Assembly: GCF_021173675.1 (NCBI RefSeq)
Contig: NZ_JAIHON010000015.1
Coordinates: 1-64,000, forward strand
Source of the DNA: Streptomyces lincolnensis
GTDB lineage: Bacteria; Actinomycetota; Actinomycetes; Streptomycetales; Streptomycetaceae
Reading direction: 5' to 3'
DNA length: 64,000 nt
The notes beneath the pieces are model-generated. The model was not told the DNA's origin and ran no database searches. It was given only the letters and a program-made list of their open reading frames with translations. Within the stretch, counting starts at the first letter, position 1. Every line of letters starts with the position of its first letter. The translations under genes were made by a program, and so were the position numbers. This document shows, piece after piece, positions 54,821 to 63,565 of the stretch.

Positions 54821-54992
54821 TCGTTCCTAGGGGGCAGTCTCGCCGGTAAGGTTGCCTGCACTGCCCACTTTCACAAGGTGCTTCCCATGGGGCACCTTGG
54901 GCGGCAGTCGACCGTTAGACATGTCGTTGTTCTTATTGGACCTTCAAGACCGTCACCCTTGACGCAGTAGCGCGGGGGTCGCAGGAGGCACC

Positions 54993-56306
54993 GTGCTCAC
55001 CGCGTTCGCCCGGGCGTTCAAGACGCCCGACCTGCGCAAGAAGCTGCTCTTCACGCTCGGCATCATCGTGGTGTACCGGATCGGTACCCACGTTCCGATT
55101 CCGGGCGTCGACTACACAGCCGTCCAGCAGTGCGTGAAAGAGGCGTCTGCCAACCAGGGCCTGTTCGGTCTCGTCAACATGTTCAGCGGTGGCGCGCTGT
55201 TGCAGATCACCATCTTCGCGCTGGGCATCATGCCGTACATCACGGCGAGCATCATCCTCCAGCTGCTGACGGTGGTGATCCCGCGCCTGGAAGCCCTGAA
55301 GAAGGAGGGCCAGGCCGGTACGGCGAAGATCACGCAGTACACCCGTTACCTCACCGTGGCGCTGGCCATCCTCCAGGGCACCGGCCTGGTCGCCACCGCC
55401 CGCAGCGGCGCCCTGTTCCAGGGCTGCCAGGTCGCCGGCCAGATCGTCCCCGACCGTTCGATCTTCACCACGATCGTCATGGTGATCACCATGACCGCGG
55501 GCACGGCCGTCGTGATGTGGCTCGGTGAGCTCATCACCGACCGCGGCATCGGCAACGGCATGTCGATCCTGATGTTCATCTCGATCGCCGCGACCTTCCC
55601 GTCCGCGCTGTGGGCCATCAAGAAGCAGGGCACCCTGGCCGGCGGCTGGATCGAGTTCGGCACCGTCATCGCGGTCGGGCTCGTCATGGTCGGCCTGGTG
55701 GTCTTCGTCGAGCAGGCTCAGCGCCGCATTCCGGTCCAGTACGCGAAGCGGATGATCGGCCGCCGTTCCTACGGCGGTACGTCGACCTACATCCCGCTGA
55801 AGGTCAACCAGGCCGGTGTGATTCCCGTCATCTTCGCGTCGTCGCTGCTCTACATCCCGGCGCTGATCGCACAGTTCTCCAGTGGTACGTCGGGCTGGAA
55901 GACCTGGATCGAGGCCAACCTCGTCAAGGGTGACCACCCGATTTACATCAGCATGTACTTCTTGCTCATCGTTTTCTTCGCGTTCTTCTACGTGGCGATC
56001 TCCTTCAACCCCGAAGAAGTCGCCGACAACATGAAGAAGTATGGTGGCTTCATCCCGGGCATCCGGGCTGGCCGACCGACCGCTGAGTACCTGAGTTACG
56101 TGCTCAACCGGATCACCTGGCCGGGTTCGCTGTACCTGGGGTTGATCGCTCTCGTGCCGACGATGGCGTTGGTTGGGTTTGGGGCAAACCAGAACTTCCC
56201 GTTCGGCGGGACCAGCATCCTGATCATCGTGGGTGTCGGTCTCGAAACGGTGAAGCAGATCGAGAGCCAGCTCCAGCAGCGCAATTACGAAGGGTTCCTC
56301 CGCTGA
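54993..56306 (+). CDS. secY: Preprotein translocase subunit SecY
   Basis: 437 residues from GTG 54993 behind AGGAGG. Ten membrane helices, plug and pore-ring regions (ALLQITIFALGIMPYITASI), and cytoplasmic loops with PVQYAKRMIGRRSYGGTSTY are visible. SecY forms the protein-conducting channel with SecE from 16639. Its last base is the first base of adk, so both are co-translated. Confidence 0.97.
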   Translation: MLTAFARAFKTPDLRKKLLFTLGIIVVYRIGTHVPIPGVDYTAVQQCVKEASANQGLFGLVNMFSGGALLQITIFALGIMPYITASIILQLLTVVIPRLEALKKEGQAGTAKITQYTRYLTVALAILQGTGLVATARSGALFQGCQVAGQIVPDRSIFTTIVMVITMTAGTAVVMWLGELITDRGIGNGMSILMFISIAATFPSALWAIKKQGTLAGGWIEFGTVIAVGLVMVGLVVFVEQAQRRIPVQYAKRMIGRRSYGGTSTYIPLKVNQAGVIPVIFASSLLYIPALIAQFSSGTSGWKTWIEANLVKGDHPIYISMYFLLIVFFAFFYVAISFNPEEVADNMKKYGGFIPGIRAGRPTAEYLSYVLNRITWPGSLYLGLIALVPTMALVGFGANQNFPFGGTSILIIVGVGLETVKQIESQLQQRNYEGFLR

Positions 56307-56968
56307 TGCGAATCGTCCTCGTCGGGCCGCCGGGTGCGGGCAAGGGAACGCAGGCCGCGTTCCTCGCCCAGAACCTCTCCATCCCGCACATCTCCACGGG
56401 CGACCTGTTCCGAGCCAACATCAGCCAGCAGACGGAACTCGGCAAACTCGCGAAGTCCTACATGGACGCGGGCAACCTGGTACCGGACGAGGTCACCATC
56501 GGTATGGCCAAGGACCGCATGGAGCAGTCCGACGCCGAGGGCGGTTTCCTGCTGGACGGCTTCCCGCGGAACGTGTCGCAGGCCGAGGCGCTGGACGAGA
56601 TGCTGCACAGCGAGGGCATGAAGCTGGACGCGGTGCTGGACCTGGAGGTCCCCGAGGAGGAGGTCGTCAAGCGCATCGCCGGCCGCCGAATCTGCCGTAA
56701 CGACTCCGCGCACGTCTTCCACGTGTCCTACAAGGCACCGAAGCAGGAAGGCGTCTGCGACGTCTGCGGCGGCGAGCTGTACCAGCGCGACGACGACTCC
56801 GAGGAGACCGTCCGCAAGCGCCTGGAGGTCTACCACACCCAGACCGAGCCGATCATCGACTACTACAAGGCCCAGGGCCTCGTGGTGACGATCTCGGCCC
56901 TCGGCAAGGTGGAGGACGTCACCGGGCGCGCGATGGAGGCGCTCAAGCGCGAGGACGACGCCGCCTAG
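56306..56968 (+). CDS. adk: Adenylate kinase
   Basis: 220 residues catalysing ATP + AMP to 2 ADP. P-loop GPPGAGKGTQ (about 7-16), AMP-binding STGDLFR and the DGFPRN motif are intact. The long LID carries VCDVCGG, a partial zinc knuckle whose first Cys pair is reduced to ICRND. A terminator follows. Confidence 0.97.
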   Translation: MRIVLVGPPGAGKGTQAAFLAQNLSIPHISTGDLFRANISQQTELGKLAKSYMDAGNLVPDEVTIGMAKDRMEQSDAEGGFLLDGFPRNVSQAEALDEMLHSEGMKLDAVLDLEVPEEEVVKRIAGRRICRNDSAHVFHVSYKAPKQEGVCDVCGGELYQRDDDSEETVRKRLEVYHTQTEPIIDYYKAQGLVVTISALGKVEDVTGRAMEALKREDDAA

Positions 56969-56994
56969 GCGGTCGCCCCCTTCAGTACGTCGTG

Positions 56995-57030
56995 GCAGCC
57001 GCGGTTCCCTTGCCAGGGGGCCGCGGCTGC
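56995..57030 (+). terminator. adk terminator
   Basis: GCAGCCGCGG (56995-57004) pairs perfectly with CCGCGGCTGC (57021-57030) across a 16-base loop, 26 bases after the adk stop. Confidence 0.65.
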
Positions 57031-57121
57031 TGTGTGGGTGCACGTATGGTTGAAGGCACCCTTCCTGTCATCCGTCCCCTCCACGGTCCACGACCCCGGT
57101 CCAAGAAAGGCCCCCGCCGCC

Positions 57122-57958
57122 ATGGTGCAGATCAAGACCCCCGAGCAGATCGCCAAGATGCGTGAGGCGGGGCTGGTCGTCGCCGCCATCCACGCGGCGA
57201 CGCGAGAGGCCGCGGTGCCCGGGGCCACGACCAGGGACCTGGACCAGGTCGCCCGCAAGGTCCTCGCGGAGCACGACGCGAAGCCGAACTTCCTGGGGTA
57301 CGGCGGCTTCCCCGCGACGATCTGCACCTCGGTGAACGAGGTCGTCGTCCACGGCATCCCGTCCGACGACGTCGTCCTGAAGGACGGCGACATCATCTCC
57401 ATCGACTGCGGCGCGATCATCGACGGCTGGCACGGTGACGCGGCCTACACGGCCTTCGTGGGGTCGGGTCACGCTCCGGAGCTGGTCGAGCTCTCCCGGG
57501 TGACCGAGGAGTCGATGTGGGCCGGTATCGCGGCGATGAAGCAGGGCAACCGGCTCGTCGACGTCTCCCGGGCCATCGAGACGTACATCCGCCGGCAGCC
57601 GAAGCCGGGCGGTGGGCGGTACGGGATCATCGAGGACTACGGCGGGCACGGCATCGGTACGGAGATGCACATGGACCCGCATCTGCTGAACTACGTGGAC
57701 CGGCGCCGGGGGAAGGGGCCGAAGCTGGTTCCGGGCTTCTGCCTGGCGATCGAGCCGATGGTGTCCCTGGGGACGCCGAAGACCGAGGTCCTGTCGGACG
57801 ACTGGACGGTCATCACGACGGATGGCACCTGGTCGTCCCACTGGGAGCACTCGGTGGCGCTGACCGAGGAGGGGCCGCTGGTCCTCACGGCTCCCGACGG
57901 CGGCAAGGCCAGGCTTGCCGAGCACGGGATCACGGCGGCACCGGATCCTTTGGCCTGA
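57122..57958 (+). CDS. map: Methionine aminopeptidase type I
   Basis: 278 residues removing N-terminal Met from new proteins. The dimetal ligands are recognisable in IISIDCGAIIDGWHGDAAYT (two Asp), GGHGIGTEMH (His), FCLAIEPMVS (Glu) and SHWEHSVALTE (Glu). ATG 57122 is chosen for family length; upstream in-frame GTGs add an unlikely Pro-rich extension. The 3' part is duplicated 274 bases downstream. Confidence 0.95.
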   Translation: MVQIKTPEQIAKMREAGLVVAAIHAATREAAVPGATTRDLDQVARKVLAEHDAKPNFLGYGGFPATICTSVNEVVVHGIPSDDVVLKDGDIISIDCGAIIDGWHGDAAYTAFVGSGHAPELVELSRVTEESMWAGIAAMKQGNRLVDVSRAIETYIRRQPKPGGGRYGIIEDYGGHGIGTEMHMDPHLLNYVDRRRGKGPKLVPGFCLAIEPMVSLGTPKTEVLSDDWTVITTDGTWSSHWEHSVALTEEGPLVLTAPDGGKARLAEHGITAAPDPLA

Positions 57959-58056
57959 GGGCGGACCCGGTCGCCGGTCGGAGGCAGGCGCAGCCGCTCG
58001 AAGCCTGTGAGGCGCCCTGGGCGCCGAGCCCGCGAGAGGGGCATCCGAAATGGGGT

Positions 58057-58232
58057 CCGAGGTCCTGTCGGACGACTGGACGGTCATCACGACGGATGGC
58101 ACCTGGTCGTCCCACTGGGAGCACTCGGTGGCGCTGACCGAGGAGGGGCCGCTCGTCCTGACGTCTCCCGGCGGGGGCAGGGCGAAGCTCGCGGAGCACG
58201 GGGTCGTCGCCGCGCCGGACCCGTTGGCTTAA
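58057..58232 (+). pseudogene. Duplicated 3' fragment of map
   Basis: Bases 58057-58153 are identical to 57783-57879 (97 of 97). The following bases to 58232 remain homologous to the map end but with many third-position changes and still encode AKLAEHGVVAAPDPLA versus ARLAEHGITAAPDPLA. A 60-codon frame is open from ATG 58050, but it holds only the last fifth of the enzyme with a single metal ligand, so it cannot be an active peptidase. Confidence 0.8.
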
Positions 58233-58286
58233 TGATCTCTCTCGTGGGGCATCCTTCCTCAATTCGTCTTTCCGAGTGGCCTGACG

Positions 58287-58331
58287 TAGACTGACTCGTC
58301 GGCTCTCGTGTACCCGCATGCCTTCATGCGG
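58287..58331 (+). promoter_or_regulatory. Candidate infA -10 box and leader hairpin
   Basis: TAGACT (58287-58292) is a near-consensus -10; no good -35 is visible upstream. CCGCATG (58314-58320) pairs with CATGCGG (58325-58331) in the presumed leader, 41 bases before infA. Confidence 0.4.
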
Positions 58332-58372
58332 TAGCGGGGGTCGATCAAGGTAGTCGATTCGAAGGGCGAAGC

Positions 58373-58594
58373 GTGGCCAAGAAGCAAGGTGCCATCGAGA
58401 TCGAGGGCACTGTCGTCGAGTCTCTGCCGAACGCCATGTTCAAGGTCGAGCTCCAGAACGGCCACCAGGTCCTGGCACACATCAGCGGCAAGATGCGTAT
58501 GCACTACATCCGCATCCTCCCTGACGACCGGGTCGTGGTGGAGCTGTCTCCGTACGACCTGACGCGTGGCCGGATCGTCTACCGGTACAAGTAG
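58373..58594 (+). CDS. infA: Translation initiation factor IF-1
   Basis: 73 residues from GTG 58373 (MAKKQGAIEIEGTVVESLPN), an S1-type OB fold with KMRMHYIRILPDDRVVVELS. It starts the alpha-operon group infA-rpmJ-rpsM-rpsK-rpoA-rplQ. Confidence 0.97.
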   Translation: MAKKQGAIEIEGTVVESLPNAMFKVELQNGHQVLAHISGKMRMHYIRILPDDRVVVELSPYDLTRGRIVYRYK

Positions 58595-58623
58595 ATCCCT
58601 CTGACTCGGAGAACCTCGATCCC

Positions 58624-58737
58624 ATGAAGGTCAAGCCGAGCGTCAAGAAGATCTGCGACAAGTGCAGGGTGATCCGCCGTCACGGTCGGGTCATGGTCAT
58701 TTGCGAGAACCCGCGCCACAAGCAGCGCCAGGGCTAG
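58624..58737 (+). CDS. rpmJ: Ribosomal protein L36, zinc form
   Basis: A 37-residue protein (MKVKPSVKKICDKCRVIRRH) with the zinc ligands CDKC, Cys27 in VICENP and His32. This is the Cys-containing form of L36. It lies 29 bases after infA. Confidence 0.95.
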   Translation: MKVKPSVKKICDKCRVIRRHGRVMVICENPRHKQRQG

Positions 58738-58931
58738 TCGTAAAGAGGCCTCACCCTCTGCCTTCGCAGAGACTTCGCGCGACGCGAGCTGATTACGTAA
58801 ATACGCGGAACCCGGACATCGCACGGTGTCCGACACCCTCGGTTCGGAGGCCGAGGACCCGATTCGTACCTGGTACGGCGGTCGGGATCCGGTTCTGTGT
58901 CAGACCTCCGAAGATCAACTGGAGCCATTGA
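58738..58931 (+). promoter_or_regulatory. Structured rpsM leader
   Basis: The 194-base gap contains three hairpins in a row: CTCTGC with GCAGAG near 58758-58773, CGGACA with TGTCCG near 58814-58833 and CTCGG with CCGAG near 58839-58856. No T-run and no gene; possibly a regulatory leader for rpsM-rpsK-rpoA. Confidence 0.35.
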
Positions 58932-59312
58932 ATGGCACGCGTTTCCGGTGTTGACATCCCGCGCGAAAAGCGCGTGGAGGTCGCCCTGACCTACGTGTTC
59001 GGCATCGGCCGGACCCTGTCCCAGCTGACGCTGGCCGAGACCGGCATCGACCCGAACACCCGCGTTCGCGACCTCTCCGAGGAGCAGCTCGTCGCGATTC
59101 GTGAGTACGTCGACAACAACATCAAGACCGAGGGTGACCTCCGTCGCGAGATCCAGGCCGACATCCGCCGCAAGGTCGAGATCGGTTGCTACCAGGGTCT
59201 CCGCCACCGCCGTGGTCTGCCCGTCCGCGGTCAGCGCACCAGCACGAACGCTCGTACCCGCAAGGGCCCGCGTCGCGCCATCGCCGGCAAGAAGAAGCCG
59301 GGCAAGAAGTAG
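58932..59312 (+). CDS. rpsM: Ribosomal protein S13
   Basis: 126 residues, MARVSGVDIPREKRVEVALT, with a basic C-terminus RAIAGKKKPGKK touching P-site tRNA. Confidence 0.97.
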   Translation: MARVSGVDIPREKRVEVALTYVFGIGRTLSQLTLAETGIDPNTRVRDLSEEQLVAIREYVDNNIKTEGDLRREIQADIRRKVEIGCYQGLRHRRGLPVRGQRTSTNARTRKGPRRAIAGKKKPGKK

Positions 59313-59381
59313 TCCTCAGCGGACAACGCTTCATCAGCGGTCTTCGCTGTAGGACCGACCACCTCCCCGTAGGAGTAATAG

Positions 59382-59786
59382 ATGCCCCCCAAGGGTCGTC
59401 AGGGCGCTGCCAAGAAGGTGCGCCGCAAGGAAAAGAAGAACGTCGCTCACGGTCACGCGCACATCAAGAGCACGTTCAACAACACGATCGTCTCGATCAC
59501 GGACCCCTCGGGCAACGTGATCTCCTGGGCCTCCGCCGGCCACGTCGGCTTCAAGGGCTCGCGCAAGTCCACCCCCTTCGCCGCGCAGATGGCCGCCGAG
59601 TCGGCCGCCCGTCGCGCGCAGGAGCACGGCATGCGCAAGGTGGACGTGTTCGTCAAGGGCCCGGGTTCGGGTCGTGAGACCGCCATCCGTTCGCTTCAGG
59701 CGACCGGTCTCGAGGTCGGCTCCATCCAGGACGTCACCCCCACCCCGCACAACGGCTGCCGTCCGCCCAAGCGTCGCCGCGTCTGA
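59382..59786 (+). CDS. rpsK: Ribosomal protein S11
   Basis: 134 residues with HIKSTFNNTIVSITDPSGNV and the TPTPHNGCRPPKRRRV end. S11 forms part of the 30S platform. A hairpin lies in the gap before rpoA. Confidence 0.97.
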   Translation: MPPKGRQGAAKKVRRKEKKNVAHGHAHIKSTFNNTIVSITDPSGNVISWASAGHVGFKGSRKSTPFAAQMAAESAARRAQEHGMRKVDVFVKGPGSGRETAIRSLQATGLEVGSIQDVTPTPHNGCRPPKRRRV

Positions 59787-59828
59787 TCTTTCGGATCTCT
59801 GACGCAGGCCGCTTGGTCTGAGGTTTTC

Positions 59829-59860
59829 GGGCGGTATGGCTCTTCGGGGCCATATCGCCC
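59829..59860 (+). terminator. rpsK-rpoA hairpin
   Basis: GGGCGGTATGGC (59829-59840) pairs with GCCATATCGCCC (59849-59860), 12 bp with one G-U pair. No T-run; a probable attenuator or processing point between ribosomal and polymerase genes. Confidence 0.5.
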
Positions 59861-59921
59861 GTACCCTTGTAACACCATCAGGGCGTCAAATAGCGGGCGC
59901 CCCTGACTGAAGGAACGCAAC

Positions 59922-60944
59922 ATGCTGATCGCTCAGCGTCCCTCGTTGACCGAAGAGGTCGTCGACGAGTTCCGCTCCCGGTTCGTGATCGAGCCGCTGG
60001 AGCCGGGCTTCGGCTACACCCTCGGCAACTCCCTCCGCCGGACCCTCCTCTCCTCGATCCCCGGCGCTGCTGTCACCAGCATCCGGATCGACGGCGTGCT
60101 GCACGAGTTCACCACCGTGCCGGGCGTCAAGGAGGACGTCACCGACCTGATCCTCAACATCAAGCAGCTGGTCGTCTCCTCGGAGCACGACGAGCCGGTC
60201 GTGATGTACCTGCGCAAGCAGGGCCCGGGTCTGGTCACCGCCGCCGACATCGCGCCCCCGGCCGGTGTCGAGGTGCACAACCCCGACCTCGTCCTCGCCA
60301 CGCTCAACGGCAAGGGCAAGCTGGAGATGGAGCTCACGGTCGAGCGTGGCCGCGGTTACGTCTCCGCCGTGCAGAACAAGCAGGTGGGCCAGGAGATCGG
60401 CCGTATCCCGGTCGACTCCATCTACTCGCCGGTTCTGAAGGTCACGTACAAGGTCGAGGCCACGCGTGTCGAGCAGCGCACCGACTTCGACAAGCTGATC
60501 GTCGACGTCGAGACCAAGCAGGCGATGCGTCCGCGTGACGCCATGGCCTCCGCCGGTAAGACGCTGGTCGAGCTGTTCGGTCTCGCCCGCGAGCTGAACA
60601 TCGACGCCGAGGGCATCGACATGGGCCCGTCCCCCACGGACGCCGCCCTGGCCGCCGATCTGGCGCTGCCGATCGAGGAGCTGGAGCTCACCGTTCGGTC
60701 GTACAACTGCCTCAAGCGCGAGGGCATCCACTCCGTGGGTGAGCTCGTGGCCCGTTCCGAGGCCGACCTGCTCGACATCCGTAACTTCGGTGCGAAGTCG
60801 ATCGACGAGGTCAAGGCGAAGCTGGCCGGCATGGGCCTGGCCCTGAAGGACAGCCCGCCCGGATTCGACCCCACGGCCGCCGCCGACGCCTTCGGCGCCG
60901 ACGACGACGCGGACGCGGGTTTCGTGGAGACCGAGCAGTACTGA
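59922..60944 (+). CDS. rpoA: RNA polymerase alpha subunit
   Basis: 340 residues. The N-terminal assembly domain (EPLEPGFGYTLGNSLRRTLL) and the C-terminal DNA/activator-binding domain (ELTVRSYNCLKREGIHSVGE, then NFGAKSIDEVKAKLAGMGLA) are both complete; the tail is acidic. Confidence 0.98.
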   Translation: MLIAQRPSLTEEVVDEFRSRFVIEPLEPGFGYTLGNSLRRTLLSSIPGAAVTSIRIDGVLHEFTTVPGVKEDVTDLILNIKQLVVSSEHDEPVVMYLRKQGPGLVTAADIAPPAGVEVHNPDLVLATLNGKGKLEMELTVERGRGYVSAVQNKQVGQEIGRIPVDSIYSPVLKVTYKVEATRVEQRTDFDKLIVDVETKQAMRPRDAMASAGKTLVELFGLARELNIDAEGIDMGPSPTDAALAADLALPIEELELTVRSYNCLKREGIHSVGELVARSEADLLDIRNFGAKSIDEVKAKLAGMGLALKDSPPGFDPTAAADAFGADDDADAGFVETEQY

Positions 60945-61038
60945 CCGTACTGACCGGTCGTTGCCGGTGAGCATCCGCTCATCGGGTTCCTGACCCCGGT
61001 ACCTGATACGGCCGGGGCAGACACACAGGAGAAGAACC

Positions 61039-61548
61039 ATGCCGAAGCCCACCAAGGGTGCCCGTATGGGCGGCAGTGCCGCGCACGAGAAGCTGCTCCT
61101 CGCGAACCTCGCGAAGTCGCTCTTCGAGCACGGCCGCATCACCACCACCGAGGCGAAGGCGCGCAAGCTGCGTCCGTACGCCGAGCGTCTGGTCACCAAG
61201 GCGAAGAAGGGCGACCTTCACAACCGCCGTCAGGTGCTCCAGGTGATCACGGACAAGAGCATCGTCCACACGCTCTTCACCGAGATCGGCCCGCGCTACG
61301 AGAACCGCCCCGGTGGCTACACCCGTATCACCAAGATCGGTAACCGCCGTGGCGACAACGCGCCCATGGCCGTCATCGAGCTGGTCGAGGCCCTGACGGT
61401 CGCCCAGGAGGCGACGGGCGAGGCCGAGGCCGCGACGAAGCGTGCCGCCAAGGACGCCGAGGCTGCTCCGGCTGCCGAGGAGACCAAGGTGGACGTGACC
61501 AAGGCCGACGAGGCCGAGGCTCCCGCCGAGGACGCCAAGGACGCGTAA
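61039..61548 (+). CDS. rplQ: Ribosomal protein L17 with acidic C-terminal extension
   Basis: 169 residues. The core (MPKPTKGARMGGSAAHEKLL to about 118) is standard; the last 50 residues are an Ala/Glu/Asp-rich tail (AAKDAEAAPAAEETKVDVTK) absent in E. coli. Followed by truA. Confidence 0.96.
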   Translation: MPKPTKGARMGGSAAHEKLLLANLAKSLFEHGRITTTEAKARKLRPYAERLVTKAKKGDLHNRRQVLQVITDKSIVHTLFTEIGPRYENRPGGYTRITKIGNRRGDNAPMAVIELVEALTVAQEATGEAEAATKRAAKDAEAAPAAEETKVDVTKADEAEAPAEDAKDA

Positions 61549-61611
61549 GCGTCTGCCGGGTCCTGTTCGTTGGCGGCTGCGGCTTTGTCGTGGTTGCTCG
61601 CGCAGTTCCCC

Positions 61612-61629
61612 GCGCCCCTTAGGGGGCGC
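61612..61629 (+). repeat. Streptomyces-type intergenic palindrome after rplQ
   Basis: GCGCCCC (61612-61618) pairs with GGGGCGC (61623-61629). With the preceding GCTCGCGCAGTTCCCC it matches a motif I remember as very frequent downstream of Streptomyces genes. It may act as a terminator for the alpha operon. Confidence 0.5.
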
Positions 61630-61690
61630 TCAGCGGGTCCGTTCCTTTCGAGGGGCGGGCCCGCCTTTGTGTTGCTGAGAGGATCTCTGT

Positions 61691-62548
61691 GTGAGTGACG
61701 AAGTAGAGCCCGGGTTCGTGCGGGTGCGCCTTGATCTTTCGTACGACGGGACCGAGTTCTCCGGGTGGGCCAAGCAGGCCGGGGGGCGGCGGACCGTTCA
61801 GGGGGAGATCGAGGACGCTCTGCGGACGGTCACGCGGTCCGGGGGTGTCACCTACGAGCTGACCGTGGCCGGGCGCACGGATGCCGGGGTGCACGCGCGG
61901 GGGCAGGTGGCCCATGTGGACCTGCCGGAGGCCGTGTGGCGGGAGCACCACGAGAAGCTGCTGAAGCGGCTCGCCGGGCGACTTCCCAGGGATGTGCGGG
62001 TGTGGGCGCTCAGGGAGGCTCCCAGTGGCTTCAACGCCCGTTTCTCGGCGGTCTGGCGGCGGTACGCGTACCGCGTCACCGACAACCCCGGCGGGGTCGA
62101 CCCGCTGCTGCGCAACCACGTCCTCTGGCACGACTGGCCGCTCGACGTGGACGCCATGAACGAGGCCGCCCGCGGGCTGCTCGGGGAGCACGACTTCGCC
62201 GCGTACTGCAAGCGGCGGGAGGGTGCGACCACGATCCGTACGCTCCAGGAGCTCAGCCTGGAGAAGGGGGCCGACGGGATCATCACCGCCACCGTGCGGG
62301 CCGACGCCTTCTGCCACAACATGGTGCGCTCGCTCATCGGCGCGCTGCTGTTCGTGGGGGACGGGCACCGGGGGGCCGACTGGCCGGCCAAGGTGCTGGC
62401 GGCGGGCGTACGGGACTCCGCCGTGCACGTCGTACGGCCGCACGGGCTGACGTTGGAGGAAGTGGGCTACCCCGCGGACGCGTTGCTGGCCGCGCGGAAC
62501 AAGGAGGCGCGGAACAGGCGGTCGCTGCCGGGGGCCGGCTGCTGCTGA
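61691..62548 (+). CDS. truA: tRNA pseudouridine synthase A
   Basis: 285 residues from GTG 61691. It makes pseudouridine at positions 38-40 of the tRNA anticodon arm. The catalytic Asp64 is in AGRTDAGVHARGQVAH, and FCHNMVRSLIGALLFVGDG is the usual C-terminal signature. Truncation or frameshift is not seen. Confidence 0.95.
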   Translation: MSDEVEPGFVRVRLDLSYDGTEFSGWAKQAGGRRTVQGEIEDALRTVTRSGGVTYELTVAGRTDAGVHARGQVAHVDLPEAVWREHHEKLLKRLAGRLPRDVRVWALREAPSGFNARFSAVWRRYAYRVTDNPGGVDPLLRNHVLWHDWPLDVDAMNEAARGLLGEHDFAAYCKRREGATTIRTLQELSLEKGADGIITATVRADAFCHNMVRSLIGALLFVGDGHRGADWPAKVLAAGVRDSAVHVVRPHGLTLEEVGYPADALLAARNKEARNRRSLPGAGCC

Positions 62549-62556
62549 GCCGGCCC

Positions 62557-62604
62557 CGGTGCGAGGAGGGCCCGGTTCGAGAAGGGCCCGGTGCCAGGAG
62601 GGCC
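62557..62604. repeat. Three tandem 16-bp repeats
   Basis: CGGTGCGAGGAGGGCC, CGGTTCGAGAAGGGCC and CGGTGCCAGGAGGGCC follow each other at 62557, 62573 and 62589. They lie between the convergent ends of truA and the next gene. Confidence 0.75.
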
Positions 62605-62610
62605 GCGGGG

Positions 62611-63492
62611 CTACTGGTTCGCCGCGGCCGACGCCTGGGCCTCGCCGCGGCGCCGGATCTGGTTGAACGCGTACTCCGCCAGGCCGTCGCCGGCCGTGAA
62701 GACGGCGGTGTTCTTGTTCGTCACGTCCTTGCCGTCGGTGAAGCCGGTGACGGTGAAGTAGGCGTAACGGCCGTAGGAGTTGGCGGTCGTGTAGCAGATG
62801 GCGGAGTTGCAGAAGGCGCCCACGCCCTTGCCGGACAGGGAGGTGATCACGCTCTTCTTGTCCCACTGGCTCTTGGCCTTCGTCGCCTGCGCCGCGGTGT
62901 CGAAGAGCGCGACGCCGACCGTCCCCGCGATGCCGTCCTCGGCGTACGTGACGCGCATCAGGCGGGTGCAGTCGTTGGCGGTGAGGATCTTGGGGAGCGT
63001 GCCCTTGGTGGCCGAGGCGCAGTTCCCGGTGTCCGCCGACGCGCCCTTCTTGTAGACGGCCGAGCCCAGGGAGAGCTGGGTGTTCGGGAACAGGATCGCC
63101 GGGCCGATCGGGGCCTTGTCCTTGGTCTTGCTGGAGACGAAGTCCTTCGGGTCCAGCGGGGGCGGGGCGCTGGTCGGCGCGAAGGACGGCGCGGCGGTGC
63201 CGGAGGCGCTCGGGATGCCGCCGGCGGGCAGCGAGGACGGCTTCTCCGACCCCTTGTCGCCGTTCGCGGAGACCACGGCCATCGCCACGGCCGAACCGAT
63301 CGCGATCGTGGCGAGCGCGCCGCCGCCGATGAACAGCAGTCGGCGCCGTTTGTTGCGGGTCTCGGACGCCTCGGCGAGCGCGGCCCAGTCCGGTGTCCCG
63401 TCGTCGCCGCTGCTGCCCCACGGCTGCTGCTGGGAATGCGATTTCCAGGGATCCCACTGGGACTGGGGTCCCTGCTGCTGCCCATAGCTCAT
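62611..63492 (-). CDS. Membrane-anchored hypothetical protein with extracellular domain
   Basis: ATG 63492 (MSYGQQQGPQSQWDPWKSHS) gives 293 residues: a Gln/Ser/Trp-rich cytoplasmic part, basic stop RNKRRR, one membrane helix at about 53-73 (LLFIGGGALATIAIGSAVAM) and an extracellular part with a Pro/Ser/Ala linker and a Cys-containing domain (GNCASATKGTLPKIL, DCTRLMRVTYAEDG, GAFCNSAICYTT). Even Cys number suggests disulfides. No family is recognised; it is divergent from the next gene. Confidence 0.65.
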   Translation of the reverse strand: MSYGQQQGPQSQWDPWKSHSQQQPWGSSGDDGTPDWAALAEASETRNKRRRLLFIGGGALATIAIGSAVAMAVVSANGDKGSEKPSSLPAGGIPSASGTAAPSFAPTSAPPPLDPKDFVSSKTKDKAPIGPAILFPNTQLSLGSAVYKKGASADTGNCASATKGTLPKILTANDCTRLMRVTYAEDGIAGTVGVALFDTAAQATKAKSQWDKKSVITSLSGKGVGAFCNSAICYTTANSYGRYAYFTVTGFTDGKDVTNKNTAVFTAGDGLAEYAFNQIRRRGEAQASAAANQ

Positions 63493-63565
63493 GGGCCGCA
63501 TCTTAGAGGGCCGAGCGGTGTGCCGGTCCGCCCCAAGAGGCTCTGGAACCCCTACCGTTCGGTCG

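Noticed and set aside
62557..62604. CRISPR-like array
   Set aside because: Three contiguous 16-bp units without spacers form a simple tandem repeat.
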